This document shows, in pieces, positions 22,857-30,656 of a stretch of 32,539 bases of DNA (positions are counted from its first letter, which is position 1; each line of letters opens with the position of its first letter). The DNA lies in assembly GCA_021806745.1 (NCBI GenBank), contig JAJZQS010000023.1, positions 1 to 32,539 of the forward strand. The letters run 5' to 3'. Source of the DNA: a bacterium. Lineage in GTDB: Bacteria; Elusimicrobiota; Elusimicrobia; UBA1565; UBA9628. Below the pieces are notes generated by a model. It was not told the origin of the DNA and ran no database searches. It saw only the letters and a list, made by a program, of their open reading frames with translations. The position numbers were made by a program, and so were the translations under genes.

Positions 22857-23331
22857 GGAATTTGAGCTTAAGCCGGCGCGAGACGAAGGGCGTCACGAAC
22901 GCGTCGGTGTCGGCGCCCAGGCGCGCGACCTCGCGCACCATCGACGAGGCCAAATAGGTGTGCTGGTCGTCGGGCATCAGGAAGACGGTCTCGACGTCCT
23001 TGTTGAGCCTTCTATTGAAGGAGGCGAGTTGGAACTCGTAGTCCATGTCCGAGACCACGCGCAGGCCGCGGATGAGCACGCGCGCCTTCTTGCGCTTTAA
23101 ATAGTCGACGAGCAGGCCGGTGAAGGTGTCGGCGTCCGCGTTCGGAAGGCCGCGGATGGCGTCTTCCACCATCTCGATGCGCTCGGACACGGAAAACGAG
23201 TGCCTCTTGGAGGCGTTGTTGGACACCGCGACGATCACGTGGTCGAAGATGCGCGCCGCGCGCTGGACGATGTCCAGATGTCCGCGCGTCAACGGATCAA
23301 AGCTTCCCGGGTAGACCGCGATTCGGCTCAT
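22846..23331 (-). CDS. coaD: Phosphopantetheine adenylyltransferase
   Basis: 161 aa, normal length. It converts 4'-phosphopantetheine and ATP to dephospho-CoA, the penultimate step of CoA synthesis. Nucleotidyltransferase signature YPGSFDPLTRGHLDI with H18; SERIEMVEDAI; VLIRGLRVVSDMDYEFQLASFNRRL; and the C-terminal TYLASSMVREVARLG (ISSTxVRE equivalent). It has the best promoter in the window (TTGACA-N17-TAAACT, 6 nt before ATG) and no SD. The lipoprotein gene begins within its 3' end. Confidence 0.97.
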   Translation of the reverse strand: MSRIAVYPGSFDPLTRGHLDIVQRAARIFDHVIVAVSNNASKRHSFSVSERIEMVEDAIRGLPNADADTFTGLLVDYLKRKKARVLIRGLRVVSDMDYEFQLASFNRRLNKDVETVFLMPDDQHTYLASSMVREVARLGADTDAFVTPFVSRRLKLKFRAG

Positions 23332-23337
23332 CGCCGG

Positions 23338-23366
23338 AGTTTAACAGGCGCCGCCCGCCTTGTCAA
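23338..23366 (-). promoter_or_regulatory. Strong sigma70-type promoter of coaD, leaderless
   Basis: Minus strand: TTGACA (23366-23361), 17 bp spacer ending in TGT (extended -10), TAAACT (23343-23338), then CCGGCG and the ATG at 23331. This is the clearest example of the start-proximal promoter arrangement of the window. Confidence 0.75.
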
Positions 23367-23437
23367 ACGCGACAACAAATCCGAAACAGTGGAGCGCCAT
23401 ACTGTCTGCAAGACCGCAGCACGGGAGTGAAACGAGG

Positions 23438-23617
23438 ATGAACATGATGATCGCCGCCGTCGGAGTGGACCTGGCGCCGGGGGGATTGGGCGGCGACGCC
23501 GGGGCGGCGCTTCTGGGCGCGGGGCTGCTGATCGGGGCGGTCCTGCTGTGCGCGGCCGCGCTTTGCTGCGCGCGCGCCGACCGTCAGGACAGCCAGCGAG
23601 CCGCTTCGAGCGCGTAG
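23438..23617 (+). CDS. Candidate small single-pass membrane protein (59 aa)
   Basis: ATG 23438 follows an SD-like ACGAGG. The product is a Gly/Ala-rich start, one strong hydrophobic segment (about 23-46, [24 protein letters not shown]) and a short polar tail. It lies in the 250-bp gap between coaD and hemB and overlaps the hemB 3' end by 34 nt on the opposite strand. No family is recognised. A chance frame cannot be excluded in such GC-rich DNA; the SD and the membrane segment are the only support. Confidence 0.4.
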   Translation: MNMMIAAVGVDLAPGGLGGDAGAALLGAGLLIGAVLLCAAALCCARADRQDSQRAASSA

Positions 23618-24555
23618 TAGGTCAAGATGAAGTCGGCGCCGGCGCGCTTGATGGAGGTCAGCGCCTCCAGCGCGACTTTCCGTTCGTCGATCCAGCCGTT
23701 CTTGGCCGCGGCCTTGATCATCGCGAATTCGCCGGAGACCTGGTAGGCCGAGGTCGGCAGGCCGAAGCGCTCCTTGACCGCCTTCAGCACGTCGAGATAC
23801 GGCAGGGCGGGCTTGACCATGACCATGTCCGCGCCCTCCTCCGCGTCGAGCGCGACCTCGCGCAGCGCCTCGCGGAAATTAGCCGGGTCCATCTGGTAGC
23901 TTGAGCGGTCGCCGAACGACGGCGGGCTTTCCGCCGCCTCTCGAAACGGTCCGTAGAAGCCGGAGGCGTACTTCGCCGCGTAGGCGAGAATCGGCGTGTC
24001 GGAAAAACCCGCGGCGTCCAGCGCCCGGCGCATGACTCCGACCTGGCCGTCCATCATGCCGGAGGGAGCGACCACGTCGAAGCCCGCCCGGGCTTGGCTT
24101 ACCGCGGTCTTGGCCGCAAGCTCTAGCGTCGGGTCGTTGAGCACGCGCCCGTCCTTGACGATCCCGCAGTGGCCATGGTCGGTGTACTCGCAAAAGCACA
24201 GATCGGCGATCAGCAGCAGTCCGGGATGCTTGTTCTTGATCGCCTTGGCCGCGGTCTGCACGATCCCCCCGGGAGCGTAGGCTCCGGAGGCCTTGGCGTC
24301 CTTCTTGTCCGGGATGCCGAATAAAATCAGCGCGGGCACGCCGAGCGCGGCGGCCTCTCCGGCGGCCTTCACCGCCTCGTCGACCGAGTACTGGAAGTGC
24401 CCGGGCATCGAGGCGATCGGCCGCTTCTCGCCCCGGCCCGGCCGCACGAACAGCGGCAGCACGAAGTCGCGCGCCGAAAGCTCGGTCTCGCGCACGAGCG
24501 CGCGCAACGCGGCGCAGGAGCGCAGGCGGCGGGGACGCGTCGTCGGGAAGGTCAT
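23584..24555 (-). CDS. hemB: Delta-aminolevulinic acid dehydratase (porphobilinogen synthase)
   Basis: 323 aa from ATG 24555; an open frame upstream overlaps guaB and is ignored. It condenses two 5-aminolevulinate molecules to porphobilinogen in haem synthesis. Active-site lysines are K195 ([14 protein letters not shown]) and K248 ([10 protein letters not shown]). The metal site [14 protein letters not shown] keeps three cysteines (C120, C122, C130), so this is the zinc-dependent type. Haem supply fits the dihaem cytochrome encoded nearby. It is divergent from guaB with only 28 nt between the two start codons; the -10 TAAAAT ends 8 nt before the ATG and there is no SD. Confidence 0.97.
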   Translation of the reverse strand: MTFPTTRPRRLRSCAALRALVRETELSARDFVLPLFVRPGRGEKRPIASMPGHFQYSVDEAVKAAGEAAALGVPALILFGIPDKKDAKASGAYAPGGIVQTAAKAIKNKHPGLLLIADLCFCEYTDHGHCGIVKDGRVLNDPTLELAAKTAVSQARAGFDVVAPSGMMDGQVGVMRRALDAAGFSDTPILAYAAKYASGFYGPFREAAESPPSFGDRSSYQMDPANFREALREVALDAEEGADMVMVKPALPYLDVLKAVKERFGLPTSAYQVSGEFAMIKAAAKNGWIDERKVALEALTSIKRAGADFILTYYALEAARWLS

Positions 24556-24563
24556 CGGGCGGC

Positions 24564-24576
24564 ATTTTACTACAAT
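24564..24576. promoter_or_regulatory. Back-to-back -10 boxes of divergent hemB and guaB
   Basis: Minus-strand TAAAAT (24569-24564) for hemB and plus-strand TACAAT (24571-24576) for guaB lie one base apart in the 28-nt gap between start codons (24556-24583). Each -35 region must lie within the first codons of the opposite gene; neither matches TTGACA well. Confidence 0.5.
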
Positions 24577-24583
24577 CGCCTCC

Positions 24584-26020
24584 ATGGAAATGCGAGAAGG
24601 CCTCACCTTTCACGATGTGCTGCTCGTGCCCAAGCGGTCGGCGATCTCGTCGCGGCGGGGAGTGGACACGACCGGGCGCTTTTCGCGCCGCATCTCCCTG
24701 AAAGTCCCCATCGTCTCGGCCAACATGGACACGGTCACCGAGCACCGGATGGCGGCGGCGCTGGCGCGCGCCGGGGGCCTTGGCGTCATCCACCGCTTTC
24801 TGACCGTCGCGGATGAGGCCGCGCAGGTGGCCAAGGTCAAGCGCGCCGAGTCCATCGTCATCGACGCGCCCTACACGATCGCCCCCGACGAGACCGTCGG
24901 CGCCGCCAAAGGCCTGATGCGCGAGCGCGGCGTCGGCGGCCTGCTGGTCGTCGACGCCCGGGGCGGGCTGGCGGGCATCGTCACCGAGCGCGACCTGCAG
25001 TTTCGCGACAAGCCCGGGCAGCCTCTGCGCGAGGTCATGACCACCAAGCTCGTGGTCGCGCCCCCGGACGTGAGTCAGGCCAAGGCGCGCGAGATCCTGC
25101 GCGACCGCAAGATCGAGAAGCTGCCCCTCGTCGACCGCGACGGACGCCTGCGCGGGCTCATCACCGCCAAGGACCTCAAGAACCGCCAGCGCCATCCGGA
25201 CGCATCGCTCGACGCCAGGGGTCGCCTGATGGTCGGCGCGGCCGTGGGCGTGGTCGGCGACTATCTGGAGCGCGCGGCCGCCGTTCTGGAGGCGGGCGCG
25301 GACGCGCTCGTCGTCGACGTGGCCCACGGCCACGCCGAGCACGCGATCCGGGCCGTCGAGAGCCTGCGGCGCAAATTCCCGAAGGCCGAACTCGTGGCGG
25401 GCAACGTCGCGACCTACGAGGGCGCGCGCGACCTCGCCGCGGCCGGCGCTGATGGGATCAAGGTCGGCGTGGGCCCGGGCTCGATTTGCTCGACGCGGAT
25501 CGTCTCCGGCGCGGGCGTGCCGCAGTTGACCGCGATTCTAGACTGCGCTCGCCTCACCCGCGAGAAGGGCGTGCCGATTTGCGCCGACGGCGGCCTGCGC
25601 GAGTCCGGGGATTTGGCGAAGGCGTTCGCCGCCGGGGCGTCGTCGGTCATGCTGGGCTCGCTGCTGGCCGGAGCGGAGGAAAGCCCGGGCTGGACCGTGG
25701 TGCGCGACGGCGCGCGCTGGAAAATCTACCGCGGCATGGCCTCGCTTGGCGCCACGCTCACGCGCAAGACCAAGGAGCGTCGCGACGACGAGGACCTCAA
25801 CCCCATCGAGGTGGCCGAGGTCGTGCCCGAGGGCGTCGAGTCGATGGCGCCCTATAAGGGTCCGGTGGCCGACGCGATCCACCAGCTCATCGGCGGCGTG
25901 CGCTCCGGAATGAGCTACTCGGGCGCCGCGACGCTGGCGGAGTTCTGGAAAAAAGCCGAGTTCATCCGCATCACCGCGGCCTCCTGGGCGGAATCCCGCC
26001 CGCATCACCTCGACCGCTGA
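24584..26020 (+). CDS. guaB: Inosine-5'-monophosphate dehydrogenase
   Basis: 478 aa from ATG 24584 (a second ATG two codons on is possible). It oxidises IMP to XMP with NAD+, the committed step of GMP synthesis. N-terminal [14 protein letters not shown] and [13 protein letters not shown]; two CBS domains inserted at about 90-205 ([15 protein letters not shown]..., [10 protein letters not shown]...); the catalytic loop [11 protein letters not shown] with C302; the IMP-phosphate loop [10 protein letters not shown]; the C-terminal flap [13 protein letters not shown]. All key residues are present. A TACAAT ends 7 nt before the ATG; there is no SD and no leader riboswitch. The stop is 23 bp from the 3' end of the RNase P RNA gene, which is convergent. 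Confidence 0.97.
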   Translation: MEMREGLTFHDVLLVPKRSAISSRRGVDTTGRFSRRISLKVPIVSANMDTVTEHRMAAALARAGGLGVIHRFLTVADEAAQVAKVKRAESIVIDAPYTIAPDETVGAAKGLMRERGVGGLLVVDARGGLAGIVTERDLQFRDKPGQPLREVMTTKLVVAPPDVSQAKAREILRDRKIEKLPLVDRDGRLRGLITAKDLKNRQRHPDASLDARGRLMVGAAVGVVGDYLERAAAVLEAGADALVVDVAHGHAEHAIRAVESLRRKFPKAELVAGNVATYEGARDLAAAGADGIKVGVGPGSICSTRIVSGAGVPQLTAILDCARLTREKGVPICADGGLRESGDLAKAFAAGASSVMLGSLLAGAEESPGWTVVRDGARWKIYRGMASLGATLTRKTKERRDDEDLNPIEVAEVVPEGVESMAPYKGPVADAIHQLIGGVRSGMSYSGAATLAEFWKKAEFIRITAASWAESRPHHLDR

Positions 26021-26043
26021 CGCGGCGCGTCCGCCAAAGGGTT

Positions 26044-26398
26044 CAGGGACGGCCTGTACCCCGGATTCTGTCCCGGCCCTCGCGGGCCATCGGGGACCAT
26101 TTCTCTGATGCGGCCACCGGGCGACCGTCCCGGGCGTCAAGCCCGGGCGCGCGAGCCGCGCGTCTTCGCCCACTGCCTTGCTCCCGACGGGGTTTGGCTG
26201 TGCCGCGTCCCTCGCGGTCCGCGCGGTGGGCTCTTACCCCACCTTTTCACCCTTGCCCTCGCGGGCGGTGATTTTCTGTGCCACTGTCCGTCGACGGGGG
26301 ATTTGGCCCCCGCCTCCCCGCCTTTCGACGGGCGTCGCGCTCGACGGAGTCCGGAAGTTCCTCCCGCCTTTCGGCGAGCGGCCCCCCGGCCGTCCCTG
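26044..26398 (-). ncRNA. rnpB: RNase P RNA (bacterial type A)
   Basis: Read on the minus strand, conserved elements appear in order. GGAGGAACTTCCGGACTCC (CR-I region, about 26342-26371) comes first, then GACAGTGGCACAGAAAA (about 26280), AGGGTGAAAAGGTGGGG with TAAGAGCCCACC, CAAACCCCGTCGGGAGCAAG, AGAGAAATGGTCCC, and the 3' block ACAGAATCCGGGGTACAGGC (about 26054-26073). P1 is an 11-bp perfect helix, CAGGGACGGCC at the 5' end (26398-26388) with GGCCGTCCCTG at the 3' end (26054-26044). This is the catalytic RNA that trims tRNA 5' leaders. It begins 5 nt after the stop of the zinc-ribbon gene. Confidence 0.96.
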
Positions 26399-26403
26399 AA
26401 ATC

Positions 26404-27138
26404 TTAGGCCGCCGCGGCGGCCGGCTTTTCCGGCTTGTACAAGATGCGCTGGCAGGATTCGCACACCGCCAGGCTCTTGAGCTTGGCCACCTCCAAAGTC
26501 ATGCTTGGCGCCAGGTTGATTTGGCAGCCGCCGCAGTGGCCGTCGACGACCGGAACGATCGCGTCGGCCTTGCCGCGCGAGCGGATGTGGTCGTAGACGC
26601 GCAGGATCTCGGGCGGCACGGGCGTCGCTGCGGCGTCGCGCGCGGCCTGGGCCGCGGCGCGCTCGCCCTCGGCGTGAGAGAGCTCGGCGGCGAGTCTTTC
26701 CAGGTCGCTCTTGGCGAAATCCTCGATTTTCTTGAGCTCCGCGGCCAGGGCCTTTTCCTCGGCGCGGGAGCGGTCGATGTCTTCCATGAGCTGGAGAATC
26801 TCGGTTTCCACGTCCCCGGCGGCGGCCTTTTCCTTGGCGATCTCGGCTTGCAAGGCTCGGTAGGCGTCGTTGCTCTTGACCTCGTTGAGCTGCAGGCCGT
26901 GCTTGCGCGCCGCCTCTTCCTTGGAGGCGACGTCGAGCTCCTTGGACTTCTTGAGCTTCTCGAGCTCCAGCGTCTTGGCCTTGGCCGCGTCCATGCGCTT
27001 CTTCTCATTGGCCAGGTCGGACTTCACCGCCGCGACGCGCGGGGCCACCGCGTCCACGGCCTTGCGTCGGGCGTCAAGGACCTTGTCTTTTTCCTGGAGC
27101 GCGAGCAGCGCCGCGAGCGCTTCTTTGATCGTCGCCAT
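26404..27138 (-). CDS. C4-type zinc-ribbon coiled-coil protein (zf-RING_7 family)
   Basis: 244 aa. A long antiparallel coiled coil (about 5-175, Lys/Glu/Ala-rich, e.g. KSDLANEKKRMDAAKAKTLE) is followed by a C-terminal zinc ribbon with two CxxC pairs (CGGC and CESC about 27 residues apart: GHCGGCQINLAP... and LAVCESCQRILY). This matches the widespread DUF164/zf-RING_7 proteins, whose role is unsettled; nucleic-acid binding is often proposed. TAAAAT ends 7 nt before the ATG, no SD. rnpB follows 5 nt after the stop, so the two may share a transcript. Confidence 0.85.
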   Translation of the reverse strand: MATIKEALAALLALQEKDKVLDARRKAVDAVAPRVAAVKSDLANEKKRMDAAKAKTLELEKLKKSKELDVASKEEAARKHGLQLNEVKSNDAYRALQAEIAKEKAAAGDVETEILQLMEDIDRSRAEEKALAAELKKIEDFAKSDLERLAAELSHAEGERAAAQAARDAAATPVPPEILRVYDHIRSRGKADAIVPVVDGHCGGCQINLAPSMTLEVAKLKSLAVCESCQRILYKPEKPAAAAA

Positions 27139-27145
27139 GCCCGGG

Positions 27146-27151
27146 ATTTTA
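27146..27151 (-). promoter_or_regulatory. -10 box (TAAAAT) of the zinc-ribbon gene
   Basis: TAAAAT on the minus strand 7 nt before ATG 27138, inside the 15-bp gap after the hydrolase stop (27154). The -35 would lie in the hydrolase gene and is weak. Confidence 0.4.
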
Positions 27152-27153
27152 AC

Positions 27154-27879
27154 CTATTTTCCGGGCGCGCGCTCGCGCGGCGCGCCGGCGCGCGCCGCGA
27201 TCCAGCCCGCGACGCGCGCGAGCGTCGCCGGGTCGGAGAACATCTGCACGCCGTGTCCGGAGGGCGCGCAGAAGGTCTCGACGTTCGGGTAGGCGGCGCA
27301 CGCGCGGCGCGCGGCGTCAGCGTAGCCGTCCTCGGGCGAGGCGCCCACGAGCACGCGCGCTTTCGCCGGCAGCACCAGAGGCACGCCGCGATAATCGCCG
27401 CCCGGAGACAGCAAAACGAGGAAGGTCCGGCAGCGGACGCGGGCCGCGGCCTGGGCGGCCAGGTTGGCGCCGATCGAAGCACCCCCGTAGCCCAGGCGCG
27501 AGTCCGGAAGGCCGCGCGCGCCCAGCCAGCGCCGCGCGGCGAGCAGGTCCGCGACGGCGTTCGGCCATTCGCCCGTCGCATCGAAGGTCTCGTAGCCGCG
27601 CTCGCCGCCCGGCCCCTTGCGGCTGTCGGCGTGGCCGCGCAAATCCAGCGACAGCGTCCCGACTCCGCGCGCGGCGAGAGCCTCGACCAGCGGCCGCCAC
27701 TCGGCTTTCGAGGAGCCCACGCCGTGGGCGAGGATCACGACGCTTTCGCCGCGGCGCGGCGGGCGGTAGTCCGCGGCGATGGTCCAGCCGTCGGGAGTCG
27801 AGAAAGTCACGCGGCGAGCGCCGGGCATCGCGGGCGCGGCGAGCGCCGGCAAGGCCAGCAGGGCCGCGATCAGCGGCAT
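27154..27879 (-). CDS. Exported alpha/beta hydrolase
   Basis: 241 aa from ATG 27879, overlapping the upstream gene by 10 nt. N-terminal signal peptide (MPLIAALLALPALAAPA). The alpha/beta-hydrolase fold shows the oxyanion-region HGVGSSKAEW, LDLRGHADS, the nucleophile elbow GGASIGANLA (GxSxG, nucleophile Ser), an acid after VLVGASPEDGYAD and the catalytic His in PSGHGVQMF. This places it among dienelactone-hydrolase/serine-aminopeptidase-like esterases; the substrate is not predictable. It is coupled to the exported helical protein upstream, so both act outside the cytoplasm. Confidence 0.85.
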   Translation of the reverse strand: MPLIAALLALPALAAPAMPGARRVTFSTPDGWTIAADYRPPRRGESVVILAHGVGSSKAEWRPLVEALAARGVGTLSLDLRGHADSRKGPGGERGYETFDATGEWPNAVADLLAARRWLGARGLPDSRLGYGGASIGANLAAQAAARVRCRTFLVLLSPGGDYRGVPLVLPAKARVLVGASPEDGYADAARRACAAYPNVETFCAPSGHGVQMFSDPATLARVAGWIAARAGAPRERAPGK

Positions 27880-28526
27880 CGCACGGTCAAGTCGTAGCCG
27901 GCGTTGTAGACGGAAAACACCGAGTCCTGCACGCGCACGACGCTGTACATCAAGTTCTCGGTGCGCGCGAGGAAGAACTTGTCGTTCGCCCAGGCGTTCT
28001 GGTAGACCTGGCCGCGGGCGGCGAGCGTGTCGTAGTAGAGCGTGTTGAGCCCGAGTTGGAGCGCCTGGATTTGGCCGAGGATCAGCAGGCCGGCCTTGTA
28101 CATGTCGGCGTCGGGCAGGGCCTGCGAGGCGGCCATGCGCTCGCGCGCGGTCAGGTAATAGAGGTTCTGGCGAACCTGGTCGGCTCCGGCGGTCAGCGTG
28201 ACGAAGTTGTCGGAGATCGTCGACAGGCTGGGCTGGGGATCGGTCTGCGCGTAGGCGTAGCGCAAGTTGTCGCCCTGGGCCTTCACGTACTGGTCGATCT
28301 GTTTGAGGTTGGCCACCTGCTGGGCGATCTGCAGCGCGACGGCCTTCATCACCGGCACCGTCTCCGGATCGCTTTGCTGCCGTGCCAGCCGGTCGCGCGC
28401 CTGCAGCAGCGCGTCCCAGAAGTAGCTCTCCTGCCACAACTCGGGAGGCTGATCGGGCATGCCGAGCGCGCGCACCGCGCCCGGCGCGACGCAAAGCAGG
28501 GCCGACAGGGCAAGCCGCGCGCGCAT
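27870..28526 (-). CDS. Exported helical protein, unknown function
   Basis: 218 aa from ATG 28526. Signal peptide about 1-20 (ALLCVAPGAVRA). The mature protein is almost entirely helical, with Gln-rich amphipathic segments (40-75 LARQQSDPETVPVMKAVALQIAQQ split over heptads; 120-190 around LYYLTARERMAASQAL, LNTLYYDTLAARGQVY). It resembles periplasmic conjugal-transfer-type coiled-coil proteins in texture only; no other transfer gene is present. TATACT ends 6 nt before the ATG. Its stop lies within the first codons of the hydrolase gene. Confidence 0.7.
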   Translation of the reverse strand: MRARLALSALLCVAPGAVRALGMPDQPPELWQESYFWDALLQARDRLARQQSDPETVPVMKAVALQIAQQVANLKQIDQYVKAQGDNLRYAYAQTDPQPSLSTISDNFVTLTAGADQVRQNLYYLTARERMAASQALPDADMYKAGLLILGQIQALQLGLNTLYYDTLAARGQVYQNAWANDKFFLARTENLMYSVVRVQDSVFSVYNAGYDLTVRCR

Positions 28527-28532
28527 CGCCGC

Positions 28533-28538
28533 AGTATA
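28533..28538 (-). promoter_or_regulatory. -10 box (TATACT) of the exported helical protein gene
   Basis: TATACT on the minus strand 6 nt before the ATG at 28526. The -35 is weak. It is divergent from the DoxX promoter within an 82-bp gap. Confidence 0.5.
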
Positions 28539-28572
28539 GCGGATGCGGGCTGCGCCGGACAGGGTCCTTCGA

Positions 28573-28602
28573 TTGGCGCGCTTCCGGGCCCTTTGGTATG
28601 AT
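28573..28602 (+). promoter_or_regulatory. Promoter of the doxX-dnaX-recR-cbs operon, leaderless
   Basis: TTGGCG (28573-28578), 18 bp spacer ending TGG (extended -10), TATGAT (28597-28602), then 6 nt to the GTG at 28609. Confidence 0.55.
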
Positions 28603-28608
28603 CGCCGG

Positions 28609-28992
28609 GTGAGAGTCGACGAGGTCTTGTCGCTGACGGGCCGCATGTTCCTGGCGTCGGTGTTTTTGGCGGCGGCTTTCGGCAAGGTCACGAACTTCGA
28701 CGGGACGGTCCAATACATGACCGCGCACGGCATGCCCGCCGCGTCGGCGCTGTGCGCGGCGGCGATCGCCGTGGAGGGGCTGGGGTCGCTGTCTCTCATC
28801 TTGGGCTATCGCTCGCGCTGGGGAGCTTCGGCGTTGGCCGGATTTCTCGTGATCGCGACCTGGATTTTCCACACGGGGCCGGATCAGCGCATCCAACTGC
28901 TGAAAAACCTGGCGATCTTGGGGGGGCTTCTGAACGTGATCGCGCTCGGCCCCGGCCCCATCAGCCTGGAAGGCCCGGGAGGCGGGGCGTGA
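28609..28992 (+). CDS. DoxX-family membrane protein
   Basis: 127 aa from GTG 28609, chosen because the frame starts at leaderless distance from TATGAT and opens the first membrane helix. Four hydrophobic segments (about 10-25, 45-62, 68-85, 95-112). The DoxX/SURF4-like core is visible: GRMFLASVFLAAAFGKVTNF, then GMPAASALCAAAIAVEGLGSL and a 'KNLAILGGLL' helix near the end. Relatives are inner-membrane proteins linked to respiration or thiol stress; the function here is not defined. It leads an operon, with dnaX starting inside its stop (GTGA). Confidence 0.82.
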   Translation: MRVDEVLSLTGRMFLASVFLAAAFGKVTNFDGTVQYMTAHGMPAASALCAAAIAVEGLGSLSLILGYRSRWGASALAGFLVIATWIFHTGPDQRIQLLKNLAILGGLLNVIALGPGPISLEGPGGGA

Positions 28993-30656
28993 GCGGACAA
29001 GAATCCGCGCCGCACCAGGCGCTGGCGCGCAAATACCGGCCGCAGGACTTCGAGACGCTCATCGGCCAGCCCGCGGTCGCGCGCACGCTGGCCAACGCGC
29101 TGTCGGCCAAACGCCCGCACCACGCCTATTTGTTCACCGGCCCGCGCGGCTGCGGCAAGACCACGACCGCGCGCATACTGGCCAAGGCGCTCAACTGCGC
29201 CAAGGGCCCCACGCCCCGGCCGTGCGGCGAATGCGCGCCCTGCCGCGAGATCGCCGCCTCCTCGTGCCTGGACGTGCTCGAGATGGACGCGGCCTCCAAC
29301 ACCGGCGTCGATGACGTGCGCCAGGTCATCGTCGAGACCGTCGCGCTGGCGCCGGCGCGCGACCGCTACAAGGTCTTCATCATCGACGAAGCGCACATGC
29401 TGTCGAATTCCGCGTTCAACGCGCTGCTCAAGACCGTCGAAGAGCCTCCGCCGCACGTGATTTTCATCCTGGCCACCACCGAGGCGCACAAGGTTCCCGC
29501 GACCATCGCCTCGCGCTGTCAGCGCTTCCGCTTCCGCCCCGTCTCGCCCGAACCCTTGGCCGAGCATCTGGCGGGCATCGCCAAGAAAGAGAACATCGCC
29601 GTCGACGCCGCCGCGCTGGACTTGCTTGCGCGCGCGGCCGAAGGCTCATTGCGCGACGCGGTGGGCCTGCTCGACCAATGCCGCTCGGCGGGAGAAGGGC
29701 GCGTCACCGTGGAGTCCGTGCGCGAGATGTTCGGCTTCACCGCGGCCGATCTTCTGCTGGCCGCGGCGCGCGCGTTGACGCAACGCGACGCGAAGGCCCT
29801 GGCCGCAGCGCTCAAGACGGTGTACGAGGAGGGCGTGGAGCCCGCGCAGTTCTTGAAGGATTTGCGCGCGGGCTTCGAGGGCGTCTATCTGGAAAAGCTG
29901 GGCGCCGGGAAGGCTGATCCGCAATGGTCGAAGGCCATGCCGGAGGCGACGGCCGAGGCCCTGGGCTTCCTGCTGCGGCGGCTCAACCGCGCGCTGGAGG
30001 AGCTGCGCTTGGGCGATTCTCCGCGGCTGGCGCTGGAGTTGGGCCTGTTCTCCGCGCTGGAGGCCGCGCACGACCTCGGCGCGTGGGTCGCGCGGTTGGA
30101 GGCGCTGGAGCGGCGGCTGTCGGCCGGCGGCGGCGGCCCGGCTCTGGCGGCGGCGCCCTTGCCGGCCCCCGCGGCCCGGGCCGCCGCGCCCGCCGCGGCG
30201 CCGGAATCCGCGTCCGTTCCCGTCGCCGACGGCGACGACGCGGCGTGGGCTCGCGTCATCGACGCGATCTCGGCCAGCAAGATGGCCCTGGGCGCCATTT
30301 TGCGCGGCTGCTCGCGCCGGTCGCTTCCCGACGGCGGCTGGAGCATCCGTTTCTCGCGGCGCTTCGACCTGGACGGGGCCGAACGCGCGCGCGGACTGCT
30401 CGAGGCCGAGGCGGCCGCGGCGGCGGGCCGGCCGATCAAGCTCGAACTGACGCTGGGCGAACCGGCGGCCCCGGCCGCCGTCGACATCGTCGACGCGGCC
30501 ATCCCGGAAACGCCCGGCGGCGCGCCCGACGGCGCGCGCTGGAAAGACGTCACCGAGGGCGCTTCGGGCGCGCCGGAGACCTCGGCGCTTAAAAAAGCCG
30601 AGAGCGTGTTCGGCGGCAAGTCGCGCATCATCAAGAAGCCGAGCGGGGGCGCGTGA
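28989..30656 (+). CDS. dnaX: DNA polymerase III subunits gamma/tau
   Basis: 555 aa from GTG 28989 (GTGA overlap with doxX, SD-like GGGAGGCGGGGC). Clamp-loader ATPase of the replisome. Walker A GPRGCGKT (51-58), zinc module cysteines C70, C79, C82, C85, Walker B IIDEAH (131-136), sensor 1 LATTEAHK and the SRC arginine-finger motif (IASRCQRF). Domain III follows to about 375, then an Ala/Pro-rich linker (about 385-415) and a short tau-like C-terminus of about 130 residues. No obvious A-tract slippage site is seen, so a frameshifted gamma form is not predicted. Confidence 0.96.
   Translation: MSGQESAPHQALARKYRPQDFETLIGQPAVARTLANALSAKRPHHAYLFTGPRGCGKTTTARILAKALNCAKGPTPRPCGECAPCREIAASSCLDVLEMDAASNTGVDDVRQVIVETVALAPARDRYKVFIIDEAHMLSNSAFNALLKTVEEPPPHVIFILATTEAHKVPATIASRCQRFRFRPVSPEPLAEHLAGIAKKENIAVDAAALDLLARAAEGSLRDAVGLLDQCRSAGEGRVTVESVREMFGFTAADLLLAAARALTQRDAKALAAALKTVYEEGVEPAQFLKDLRAGFEGVYLEKLGAGKADPQWSKAMPEATAEALGFLLRRLNRALEELRLGDSPRLALELGLFSALEAAHDLGAWVARLEALERRLSAGGGGPALAAAPLPAPAARAAAPAAAPESASVPVADGDDAAWARVIDAISASKMALGAILRGCSRRSLPDGGWSIRFSRRFDLDGAERARGLLEAEAAAAAGRPIKLELTLGEPAAPAAVDIVDAAIPETPGGAPDGARWKDVTEGASGAPETSALKKAESVFGGKSRIIKKPSGGA

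Noticed and set aside
23879-25342. Long minus-strand frame antisense to guaB and running into hemB out of frame
   Set aside because: The guaB and hemB frames carry complete catalytic motifs; this frame shows none.
26021-26403. Short open frames between guaB and the zinc-ribbon gene
   Set aside because: The stretch is the RNase P RNA, recognised by its conserved blocks and P1 helix.
29830-30200. Programmed frameshift site in dnaX
   Set aside because: No A-AAA-AAG type slippery tract is visible in the linker region.
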